Of a DNA stretch of 64,000 bases, positions 54,401 to 64,000 are shown piece by piece. The stretch comes from Rotaria macrura. Taxonomy: Eukaryota; Rotifera; Eurotatoria; Philodinida; Philodinidae. The notes under the pieces are model-generated. The model had not been told where the DNA came from, did no database searches, and was given only the letters and a program-made list of their open reading frames with translations. The position numbers and the translations under genes were made by a program. The DNA lies in the NCBI GenBank assembly GCA_900239685.1, contig OENT01000450.1, positions 1 to 64,000 of the forward strand, in the 5' to 3' direction. Numbering within the stretch: position 1 is the first letter of the stretch; the number at the start of each line of letters is the position of its first letter.

Positions 54401-57400
54401 ATTACCTAAAAGATTACCATGCATAATTGTTGTGTAAATGAAAAAAAAAACTAATCACATAAATAAAAAATCAAATTTTAGATAAACTTATAATTTTTCA
54501 ATCTTTATTCTCCTAATCATCATTACGATGAGATGTAGTACTTAGAAAAAAAAATAAGTATCCTAATCTTAAAATGTTAACGTATAAGCTGTAAAATACA
54601 TTACTGTTCATTGGATCCTATTGATTAGAAACTCGACGATGGTGAGCAATAGTTTACTAATTTATTATGTCAGAAGATGAATTAACTTGGTTATGAATTT
54701 GTATCTACATATTGCTTTTACATCCTGTTTGCATAAGAAATCTATAGGAGAATAGTTTTTGAAAGTCAGGGAATAGTTTTTATGAGGTACGATGGTATGC
54801 TTTTAAATAGCTTGTCAGACATAAAATCTCTATTTATTTATTTATTTAATGCCATGTAAGTACTATACTTGAAGGTAAATTATAAACTGAAGTGCAGAAG
54901 TTGATGAGAGTTTTCATATTTACTGAACAAGTTAAAGCTTCTTTTAACGTACAAAAAGTTTCTTTAAAATCAGAAGACACAACGTTTTTACCAAAGCATA
55001 CACAGAAACGAACTAATATAGTTTAAGATTTTTGTCAACAAACTTCCATGATGTTATCGTGACCAACTGTTCGAAGCAGAACAACTTTATTTCTTGTTTC
55101 TGTTTTGAAAAAGCTAGAAATGAGGACAGTGAAGATAGTGTAGAGATACTTTTCGAACTGATTGTATACTCATTCGAAAAACAAATATTCTCAAGATTCC
55201 AATTCACCTCAGAGAATGTTGTATTATGAAGAATCATTTGCACGAGTGTTGGTTGCAGACTAGATAGTAAAATATACTGATGAAAAATATTATTGGTCAA
55301 TGATTTGTACAAAGAAGTAGGGATTTTACACACATAACAAAGTCATCAGAAGATACAACTGAATAAGATCTATATGTTTATGAATCTATCGATTCATGGT
55401 CGTCTCTTCATCAATGCTGACGAAGACACTTATGCTTATGCAACATTCATAATTACATACACATTCAACATGCAGATTACTGTTTTCAGACATCAGTCGA
55501 AGTTTTGATTCTAGCGCTTAGCAGAATATTTGATCATATAAATTGAAGATGCAGATATAGGAAATAAGTTAAAGTAAAGTGTTTAAAGAACTAAAATGAT
55601 CAGGATATAACTTTACAGAAGCAGTTTTTCCAATCTCTAAACCCTTGTTTCATTACTATTATGTTGCAATGAAGATTCTCATAAGCTAGGGATATTGAAA
55701 TAGCCAAAATGACTAATCAATTAACGCTTCTAACAATAGAGAATATTTGCCATGCTTTTTAGAAGAATACGAAATCAATGGTTGGATGTACTAGAGAAAA
55801 TAAGTAATGAATCTAACCTGAACTGTCGTATGAACATCTGTCCGCTTCAATTACATCGTATTATAAATGTAGACATATTGATTGGTTTCATCATTAGTTT
55901 CGAATGTGGTAAGATGATACTCTTACTCAGATCCCATACATTCGATAAGCCCATATTCTTCTTTCAAAATCAGCATACGGGAAAAATTTTGTAAACTTTA
56001 TCTATCTTTGTTGTCAACTTCGAGTCGAACTTTGAAATTTATTTCTACTAGATGTAAGTACGATCTCTTTCTCAACAGAAGTAAACTAATAGGTTGAGTT
56101 GTTTTTCTAGGTTTGTCATAGCTCATTACAAACAAAATGGTGCACACTCAAGTGAGTGAATTCGATATCGGATGTGATCAATCGACGATATCGTATTGCA
56201 ATTCAGAAGATGGAACCAATAACGCAATTTACGGCTCAGGATTATATAATAAGTCGAGTAATATTAAGTGCTTGATACCAGTAGTAGAGATCGGTCAGAG
56301 CTCTTTGTTCGGCTGTGGCAAACTTTCAAAAATGAATCCAATCAGATTCCAATACTATGGATCCGAATATCATTCTATGTTTCGATTTCATCGATTTTTA
56401 CAGGTATACATTTACAATACAACTGTAGGAATGATTCACCGGAGGACTTGAAAAGTATTCCTACTTCTCATATATATATATGGATTTTAATTTTACTAAC
56501 CTGAACTAATAAAACGCAAGATTGCACCGATTAGGGTATTACGAAATATTTCACTCATGGATAAATTGATTTCTAATGTCTATTGAGACAAAAATCTTTG
56601 CAATAGAATTTTCTATTGGGTTTCGGTCGAAACTGATAAAACTAGACAATTGTGATCCTTTTCGTTTTCAAACATGGAGCAGATCGTCATCGTCACTATA
56701 ATTCAGTCAGATACTTCTTAATCCTTTCTGACACTTTGGTATTATGATTTGTTCAATTATTCATATTCTTTTGTATATCAGTAAGACTTAGTTAATTTAA
56801 TTAGTAATTGTTCACGATTGCTAAAAATGATATATATGTTGATTTTCATCTGCTAAGTATCGCGTGATCCATCATTATCAAATGCATTTAATACTTCGAA
56901 AACAATGTAGATGCATTTTTTTAATTCAGTCACACCAACTGGCGCTCGTCAATTGTAGATTCGTACAACTATAAGTCAAATTAAACTTGTACCTGTTTCA
57001 CCCACAATTAAATACATCCACATTCAGCGAATGTTGACATCATCAAAAATTCGTCCATCTCTTTTCACTTCGATACTCAATTTACATTAGATTCTTGAAT
57101 AGCGTACAAGTATATCACTGAAATTTTTGATCGAAGATTGTTCTAATACATTACTCTATTCATTGAATACACGAAAATATAATTAACAAAAGTCCATCAG
57201 AGAATTTAATTTGAGTCTTTCATGGAAGGCGCATCTCCATTTTATTATCTTCATGTGTAAAAATTTTTGAAATAGTATGAATCCGATGAACGTATCAATC
57301 GTTTTACTTTGCCCTTTTTTTTATCTCAGCATAGATCTTTGTATCAACATGAAGCGATTTCAATAAGAAGAAGAATCTGATTGCGGTCCGTGTTCTCATT

Positions 57401-58750
57401 AATCTGACACGGAAAAGTTAACCTTCTAGTACTCAAAATTACTAACGATTACCCCTGGTTGCAATCAAATGGGTCCTAATCTATAAAAACTTTTTTCATT
57501 TTTCAAAGTCAACTGGATTTCAATATGAGAGGGAAAGTACGCTTGCTTCTAACCTGGTCTGACTTAAGAAAATAGAAAAAAAGCAAATTGATAACTAGTT
57601 CAGCAATCATCTTTTGAACTAGTATTGAAATCTTCTGTATAATTTACAATAGGTTCTTGTAAAAATATGATTGAAAGAAGAAATCACCACATGATTAGTT
57701 TCATGATTCGATTCGAATTTTAAAAACTATCCAGTAAACGTAGCGAAACTATTATAGTATGTTAGCATGATTATACAAACATTAATCTGCATAAATTCGA
57801 TGGAAAAACCAAAACCACACACATTAGACCCGTATTGATATTCAATAATGATTCAACAAAAGATACATTATCAAGACAATTAAAACTATTGTGTAACGTC
57901 TCTTGAGATAAGATAAGAGCCGACATTTTCATGGATCTATTTCGTTTATTATCAAACAACGATACAGATGCAAATCGAAGGCTTGTTATATTTAGCCTTC
58001 GAGATTTTAACAAGTAAATTTCTATGTTTTATGCCATGTCTTCAAGTCAATTTATGCTTCATCTCTTGATTTCTTGACATTATTTTACTTCAGTACATCT
58101 TCGCTCTGCGATTATTCAATGACTACCCTGAATACATCTATACTTAAAAATACGTCTCAATTTTCAAACAAACAAATCGTTTCCAATCTACATCTATATT
58201 CTATATAGGCGGAGGAATCTTGAAGTTTGATTTTATTTTTGTCATTAGTTATAATAATTCTTGTTGTCTAGGAGCTGACAACAAGAATCTGTCCATGCAA
58301 CAATAGAAAATTCATATTTGAAAAATTGAAAAGATAATTATGAGCATTGTGCATCATTTCATGGTATGAGACACTACAAACAAATGATATGAGTCGAAAT
58401 GAACATACATTCTTGCAAAATAGACTTCGATTGGCAGAAATTTCAACAACGCTTTTCAGTCTCATCCATCGAGAATTATTTTTTTATGACGCTCTATGCA
58501 TTTATAAATAGGATTAGTTTCTACAATGTTTTCTAACCGTTTCGATAAGCCCATAAAAATCTCTGAAAATGAAAGCTAAGCAAATTTTGAGTAGAGGTCG
58601 AAATTCAATCATAAATGTGAAATGATTTTTGAGATATAAGATTGGCATCACAACTAGTCGGTATTTAACCTTTATCGGAGAAGATTTCTATAATAATCGA
58701 TTGAGATCAATGGTGGGAAAGCGTGACTTCATCTACTTCAAATTACATTT

Positions 58751-58917
58751 GTAGTACGAATGAAGTACCAAGAAGTAGCGTGAAGTAAAGCTGAAGTACC
58801 GTGAAGTACAACTGAAGTACAACTGAAGTACAACTGAAGTACGACTGAAGTGCGGTGAAGTACGGTGAAGTATGAGTGAAGCCCAGGGAAGTACGGATGA
58901 AGTATGCACTCCTGAAG
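58751..58917. repeat. 10/11-bp minisatellite (GAAGTAC units)
   Basis: About fifteen tandem units each starting GAAGT, mostly GAAGTACAACT (11 bp) or GAAGTACGGT (10 bp). Three central copies (about 58803-58835) are identical and the outer copies diverge. Ten- and eleven-base units are interleaved, so repeats stay close to one DNA helical turn apart. The array also keeps a 78-codon minus-strand frame open (58733-58969), which I take as a side effect because the units do not hold one frame. Confidence 0.9.
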
Positions 58918-59487
58918 TCTCGCTTTTCCCCCCTTGATTGAGATTCATAGTTAAGAACAAAGAAAACAAGTATACATTCTTAGTTCGTTTTATAATTTTT
59001 GCAATGTTACCGTTCTATCACGATAGAAAAATCATTCGCAGTTATTTTTGTACTGCCATTAGAAAAACTACGATAGTTGCCAGTGCTCATTCGTAAAAAT
59101 TTCATCAATGCACTCCATTATACTCCTTCTCATTGGATCATTCCTAGAGAACGGATCTGATATGATTCATTTTCTATTTCATTTCTTAAAATATAAACTG
59201 AATGAGCACGGGATGTGTACGATTCGATCAAACGCACAAATTCTAATAAAACGAGTACACAAGGTTGCGGTGGGAAAAAAAACACCTACAATCACAATAA
59301 TATTTTTTCTTTTCATAACATTCCAAGACAAGTTGAACTCGCACGAAAATTATCTAATTTCGATCAGTCTCGCACCAGTAAAAGATTAATCGGCGACAGA
59401 CACGCTTTTCAAACTTTTACTATACTTTTCTTCGAGTATAGAACTACCCTTCCAACATTCACTTGATAATGATGTTTTAAAAAGAAA

Positions 59488-59691
59488 TTATTTTTTTTCG
59501 TTACGGATGTTATCGTTTTTATTGGATGATTCATTGAAAGCAGCTATTTTTCGTCGTCTTCCTTCAATTATTTTCTTGAATCTTGTAATAGGACGGCGAG
59601 AAGAATCTTCTATTCTAACTAATATAGTGCATGCTTGAGTAGCGAAGATACTATCTGTCAGACATTTTACCTCGTATTTATTTTTTTTAAT
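59488..59691 (-). other. exon-like open frame, unassigned
   Basis: A 67-codon minus-strand frame that begins right after an AG acceptor-like site (59692-59693) and ends in TAA at 59488. It includes IEDSSRRPITRFKKIIEGRR, more basic and less AT-driven than the random frames around it. No upstream exon was found, and the plus strand just beyond is the ETS gene. It may be a terminal-exon relic or chance. No family was recognised. Confidence 0.2.
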
Positions 59692-59834
59692 CTAATATTA
59701 TACAAAATCATCAATTTTTGATGTTGGATACTTTATTTTTACTTGATAACGTATCTCTCTATAAATATATACTCATAAAAATATGTATCTTCAATATACA
59801 TATTTATTCTATTCTATATTTATTTACCAATGAA

Positions 59835-60494
59835 ATGATGTTTGAAAATCGAGCAATACTGATAACTTCGCCTGTCACAGTTGACTCCATGGAAGCACTA
59901 TTGGAATATATTGATAGAGATACGCTTCATCAATTGTATAATAATGACACCAAGAAAAATGCAATCGAAAAAGTCTCCATAGATCTTCAAGCGTCGGTAG
60001 ATTTTCCTAATGATCAATTGATGCCATTCATGGATTTACATAGCAATGAAGATATAGATGGTGAAAGGCATTTTCTTGAACATGCACTCAGAGCTGATAT
60101 ATCTGATGATATTAAAACATCTTTAACAAGTAAAAATTCATCATCATTCAGCACTCATAATGAGAGTGATCGAGAATATTTCAATCCTAATGATTGGTTC
60201 ATTGAACATGAGTCTTCGTTGAAAATACGTCCTCCAAATTTATGCGAATTCCTTCGTTTACTTCTGAATAACTCGAATTATGTTAATTATGCATCTTGGA
60301 TAAATCAAGATCAAGGTCTATTCAAAATTCATCAGCCAAACAAAGTTATTAGTCTTTGGATAAAAATTAAAAAACGACGAAGTTCTGGAATAATGAATTA
60401 CGAAACATTTTCTCGAGCTATTCGATATCACTATAAATCTGGACTAATGATTAAAACAAATAGAAAACAAATATACCGTTTTGCTCAAATATAA
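59835..60494 (+). CDS. ETS-domain transcription factor, single exon
   Basis: ETS factors bind GGAA/T sites through a winged helix-turn-helix. The C-terminal 86 residues (about 134-217 of 219) match it: LCEFLRLLLNNSNYVNYASW, then GLFKIHQPNKVISLW, IMNYETFSRAIRYHYKSGLM and KQIYRFAQI. The two recognition-helix arginines that contact GGA are kept (R194, R197 in SRAIRYHY). The GIFRV-like GLFKI, the KSG turn and the missing tail after the domain resemble the ELF/ESE (EHF, ELF3) group. The second tryptophan is kept (LW), while the usual WG-x-RK is changed to WIKIKK. The N-terminal 130 residues are acidic and show no Pointed domain. The frame stays open back to an ATG at 59718, but those 39 codons are AT-driven, so I start at 59835; an upstream exon cannot be excluded. 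The gene has no intron. ATTAAA follows at about 60534. Confidence 0.85.
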   Translation: MMFENRAILITSPVTVDSMEALLEYIDRDTLHQLYNNDTKKNAIEKVSIDLQASVDFPNDQLMPFMDLHSNEDIDGERHFLEHALRADISDDIKTSLTSKNSSSFSTHNESDREYFNPNDWFIEHESSLKIRPPNLCEFLRLLLNNSNYVNYASWINQDQGLFKIHQPNKVISLWIKIKKRRSSGIMNYETFSRAIRYHYKSGLMIKTNRKQIYRFAQI

Positions 60495-62586
60495 AATTTC
60501 TGCAATATTTTCTTCATTTCCATGTAATTGATTATTAAATCTGACTATTTCTTGTCATTGGAAGGAATCATCAAGCATTTCGTTTACTTTTTATTGATTA
60601 TTTCATACTGTGTGTTAGTTTATATTGTCGTTCGAAATAGAATTAAGTAATTTTCAATTTTATAGCACGTCGTAGTAATATATTTCAGTGACTTTGATAC
60701 ATAAGAAACGTTAATTGCGTGTGTCTTCCAACGAAATAGAAAAATCATAGACCATGGTTTTTGTAGAACGCAAAAAAGAATCGATTAGTTTTTTCCCTCA
60801 TCAATATATAATTAGGGAAATATGACTACTCAATAGGATGTGCCGGCTCAAATGTCTATTTCTCATGAAAGAAAAATCGGAGATAGCTCAGTTCAATGCT
60901 AAATTCAAGCAATGAAATATTTTTATATACATACAATAATGATACATTTACCGACATTCATAGTAGTTCGAAACAGTCTATAAATGGCTAGAGAATAAGT
61001 GATTCTACCGAAGACGTATGCTCTAACTCTCCTTTTCATGTGTCACTTAGTATTAGCATTTGTGAATAGACACGGCAAGAGCCATTGAGTAAATGTGCTA
61101 CTGTTGTATTCTTTGTAAGTTTGATATCCGAAAGAAAATTGAGAATGAAAAAGATTGTCTTTCTCCGATAATTCAATGTGAGACGATGAAACAGTATGCA
61201 ATCTAGAAAACACCTCCTACTGTATACATTGACAAATAAAAGTCCAAAAATACTATATCAATACTGTCCGTTACATTTAGGAGTTCAACAAATTCATAAT
61301 AGATTTGTTGACTCAAGTTTGAATGGCAGTACTTATGTTTCAATTTCATGAGATTCACTTGTGAATATAAAACAAGTCTATTCAAATTGAACGATAATGA
61401 GAATATGGTGTCCTGCTAAATTTAAACAACAAAATATAAGACTATAACATTTAGATTCTTTCGCTTTTCTAACCATTCTACTGGAAATACTTCAATGAAT
61501 CGATTTTACATTTTGCACTATAATACATTGAGATAATGTCTTTTTGACAATGAATTATTTTCTGTTGTCTGTAGACTTGTATTTATTATCAACAATAGAC
61601 TATATGTTTGCAAATGTTTTGTAGGATATATTTCAACAACTTACGATTCACATCGAAAAATGTATGAGAATAGATCTAATACAAATGTCTATGTACCAGC
61701 ATATCTTCTAATTAGCATGAATGAATTATTATCAATAAGTATCCTGATCATGTCGAAATTCAACGACCACTTACTTAGTGATGTAAATATCGCAAAAAAT
61801 ATGCTTACTACCCGATTCATTGTGTCAATCGGTATTTCTTGTGTTCTCTACGTTCTATTCAGTGAACGATCTCAATACTCTCGCTATTGTTGTGTTGTTC
61901 TATATGTAGGAGAAATATCGTGACTCAATCTTTCTTCGTTTGATAGGAAAACGTTTATCGAATTGATGAGTAGACACACATCATATGTCGTGAATGTACG
62001 CATTAGTCACATGAAACAATTAGCTCGATACATCGTCCAAGGTAATTAAGTTCAGTGCGACTACGCTAGGATGGACGTTGTGTTGTTAATGATTTACCGC
62101 TCGGAGATAGGAACCTCCGTCCGTTACCTGGCATCTTCATTTAATGACTTGTTTTTTGTGAATCCCAATGGCATCATATATATATGAGTGAATTGCCTTG
62201 GTATTGTACGATTGGGCAAAAGAAAAATCAAAAAAAATAAAAGTGACTTTGAAGAAGGTTTTAATTGTGCATTGGATAGAGCTTCATTGATTGTGTATGA
62301 ATCAAGTATCTCCAGAACTATCAGGTTCTTCATTTCAGAAAAAAAATCGAGTTTTTATTAAAAGTGCATCTTTTTCGAGATTTCTTGACATAATAAAATA
62401 AATAATTTTTGAAATATTTTGAGAAAAAATCACGAAATAACAATTAATATATTGTTATTATATATATCAATCGAAAGCTTTTGAAAAGGAGAATCTAATG
62501 AGCGTATATAGAACTTTATCGACAGATATAAATGCCTATAGTAAAAGCGGAAAGGTACAGACGACACCCTCATCATGACCCTCACC
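60495..62586. other. gene-free 3' flank of ETS gene
   Basis: About 2 kb of AT-rich sequence with only short frames; the longest (61660-61923, 87 codons) matches nothing. A patch at 62.03-62.13 kb is less AT-rich and can fold (listed separately). Confidence 0.5.
62037..62131. other. patch with nested stem potential
   Basis: CCAAGGTAA at about 62038-62046 can pair with TTACCTGG at 62124-62131, and inside it GGACG at 62073-62077 can pair with CGTCC at 62118-62122. Base composition is visibly less AT-rich than the flanks. No known RNA class was recognised; it may be a repeat fragment. Confidence 0.2.
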
Positions 62587-62610
62587 GTCTTAATTTTAGT
62601 TTGTTATTTG
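62587..62610 (+). repeat. left flank fragment of the 207-bp tandem repeat
   Basis: CGTCTTAATTTTAG onward matches 63281-63305 (CGTCTTATTTTTAG...TTATTTG). It is the part of one repeat unit left of the MITE insertion; the unit resumes at 63091. Confidence 0.65.
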
Positions 62611-63098
62611 CAAGGGGGAAACGGCGGATTTCGGATTTTCGGACTTTTTTTTGGATTTTTGGATTTTCTTTGGATTGCTTGGATTTCTTTTGGATTTTCA
62701 GATTTTGAAAATTCTAAAATTCACCAGCAATCTCCTCGTGAAAATCAAGGAATTTCGAGCTGAAATTCTTATCATATGTAGGCCTTGTGGTTCTTAGAAT
62801 ATTCTAAAAGTTTCAGCGTAAAGGGATGTTTTCTCCTGAAGATAGTGCGATCGCAAGCAGTACTCATATTTCACAGCACGGTCAAAAAATCTTTTTTTCC
62901 TTGAAAGTTGATTATCTTAAGAAGGAAACATTCGTTTACATTGAAACTTTTAGGATATTTTAAGAACCACGAAGTCTACATATGATAAAAATTTCAGCTC
63001 GAAATTCCTTCATTTACAAGAGGACATTGCTGGTGGCTTTTGGGATTGCTTTGGGATTGACAATCCCAAAAATCTGCCGTTTCCCCCTTGGTTATTTG
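62603..63098. mobile_element. hAT-like foldback MITE with 8-bp target duplication
   Basis: The element spans 62611-63090 (480 bp). Its ends are inverted: 62611-62631 and 63070-63090 match in all but one of 21 bases, starting CAAGGGGGAAACGGC. It is flanked by the perfect direct repeat GTTATTTG (62603-62610 and 63091-63098). An 8-bp duplication and ends starting CA-x-GG are hallmarks of the hAT superfamily. The inside is a long imperfect palindrome: 62722-62843 pairs with 62913-63034 around a 69-nt loop. There is no transposase frame, so it is non-autonomous. The left arm carries an extra run of GGATTTT-type units (about 62626-62700) that the right arm lacks. A neighbouring tandem-repeat copy keeps the site uninterrupted at about 63298-63306. 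Confidence 0.85.
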
Positions 63099-63440
63099 AT
63101 TAATAAGACCCTTAGAAAAAATTTTTTATGAATAGATTACTCCTTCTTTAGTCTGTCGAATAGAAAAAGACAGTTTGAATTTTCTTTTAAATCGACTTTA
63201 GTAGATTGAATTTAATCTGTTGGGATATTTCGGTCCCAAAAAATCTGTCGGGACATTAGGGAAAAAAACAATACCTCTTCCGTCTTATTTTTAGTTTTTT
63301 ATTTGATCCATAAGTTCGTTAGAAAAAAAAATTTTATCAAACAATTTCTCGCTCTTTACTCTACCGAAAAGTAAAAACAGATTGTCGTTTGCTTTTGCAT
63401 TGGTTTCAGTAGATTAAATTTAATCAGTCGGGACATAAAC
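63091..63440. repeat. diverged ~207-bp tandem direct repeat
   Basis: Copy one begins TTATTTGATTAATAAG at 63092 and copy two TTATTTGATCCATAAG at 63299. Both continue through a TTAGAAAAA run, a poly-T/CTTT stretch and TAGATT-x-AATTTAATC, ending in (T/C)GGGA(T/C)AT near 63226 and 63437. Between them, 63229-63258 repeats the AATCTGTCGGGACATTA phrase once more in a small inverted setting (GGTCCC ... GGGAC). No coding is visible. Confidence 0.7.
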
Positions 63441-64000
63441 TGGTCAAAGTGTATGTTTAGCTAGTCTTTACAAGATTTGATCAGAAAATCAAAACAAAAT
63501 CTGTGATCAATTTATATGACGAGAAAGAGGAAAATCTTAACTACAAAATGGTTTCAATAAATTATTTTTATCTATTCAAAATTGTAGGATAGTAAGAGTG
63601 ATTTTCGTCGAAAGATGAGCCCAAAAAGCACTCACTTTGACCTTTTGTGCTTGAAAATTCCATAGCTGTGATAGCCAAAAATCCTGATAGTTTTACGGTA
63701 AGTAGAATCGAGTCCAAGGAATATTGAAAAGAAAAAATTATTAAAATTGGTTGAGTAGAAGTTGAGATATAAGTATTTTAGTGTTGGAAACTCAACCGTA
63801 CAATACGAGCGCAATTCACTCATATATATATATATATCCTATACGTGGAGAAAAAGTGAATATCGTTAGTATTAGTTTTATTTATCTTAATGACTTCAAT
63901 TTGCCGTACAATCTACAACTCTGCACTCATACTGTGCTAAAGTATTTATGAATATGAAGAACTTGATTATGATCTAAGTACATATATATTCCATAGAAGT
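63441..64000. other. gene-free AT-rich end of window
   Basis: Only short frames, no recognisable gene. A TA microsatellite lies at 63821-63838. Confidence 0.55.

Larger units (their letters stand above)
50739..59834. other. gene-poor stretch between divergent genes
   Basis: About 9 kb that would contain the promoters of the bHLH-PAS gene (minus) and the ETS gene (plus). The first 400 bp has GAGA-type purine runs on the minus strand (see 50885-50955). Further on there are AT-rich frames of up to 106 codons without recognisable homology (55013-55333 minus, 55752-55994 plus, 56137-56451 plus). A CAT microsatellite, the 10/11-bp minisatellite and an exon-like minus-strand frame at 59488-59691 are listed separately. 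Confidence 0.5.

Noticed and set aside
55013..55333. 106-codon minus-strand frame
   Set aside because: Ser/Leu/Ile/Asn-rich as expected from AT-rich DNA; overlaps an open plus-strand frame; no family.
56137..56451. 104-codon plus-strand frame followed by a GTATAC donor-like site
   Set aside because: The composition is somewhat protein-like, but there is no similarity I recognise and no second exon that continues it in phase.
58751..58917. Regular repeats as a possible CRISPR array
   Set aside because: Units are only 10-11 bp with no unique spacers, in an animal genome; it is a minisatellite.

Overview
The window is AT-rich nuclear DNA from a small-intron animal. ETS-domain, bHLH-PAS, CD36-family, TRIC-channel and RBM15-type genes together mark it as metazoan. 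Most introns are 48-87 nt, a few are 0.3-1.2 kb, and genes without introns sit next to intron-rich ones. This fits a rotifer; a bdelloid such as Rotaria is my best guess but is inferred, not shown. No virus, plasmid, CRISPR array, rRNA or tRNA was seen, and I found no novel multi-gene system.

Layout. 1-2.2 kb: no gene, one inverted-repeat element and a TG-rich tract. 2.4-3.4 kb (-): a decayed phosphotransferase (APH/choline-kinase fold) pseudogene. 9.0-11.3 kb (-): a TRIC (TMEM38) intracellular cation channel in four exons. 12.6-13.7 kb (-): an intronless nitrilase-superfamily amidohydrolase. 23.3-27.1 kb (+): a 13-exon CD36/SCARB/LIMP-2 scavenger receptor. 34.3-39.3 kb (+): an 8-exon RBM15/Spenito protein with three RRMs and a SPOC domain. 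48.5-50.7 kb (-): a 9-exon bHLH-PAS factor closest by eye to NPAS4/Dysfusion. 59.8-60.5 kb (+): a short single-exon ETS factor. 62.6-63.45 kb: an hAT-like foldback MITE with a perfect 8-bp target duplication, inserted in a diverged ~207-bp tandem repeat that still supplies an uninterrupted copy of the site.

The genes do not form an operon or an obvious pathway; they are ordinary, separately transcribed animal genes divided by gene-poor stretches of up to about 10 kb. Exon models were built by hand from GT/AG sites, phase agreement and family similarity. Every junction in the four multi-exon models keeps the reading frame. First exons, UTRs and promoters are the weakest parts. The most useful leads are the MITE and its empty site, the pseudogene, the intronless nitrilase as a possible horizontal acquisition, and a 10/11-bp minisatellite.
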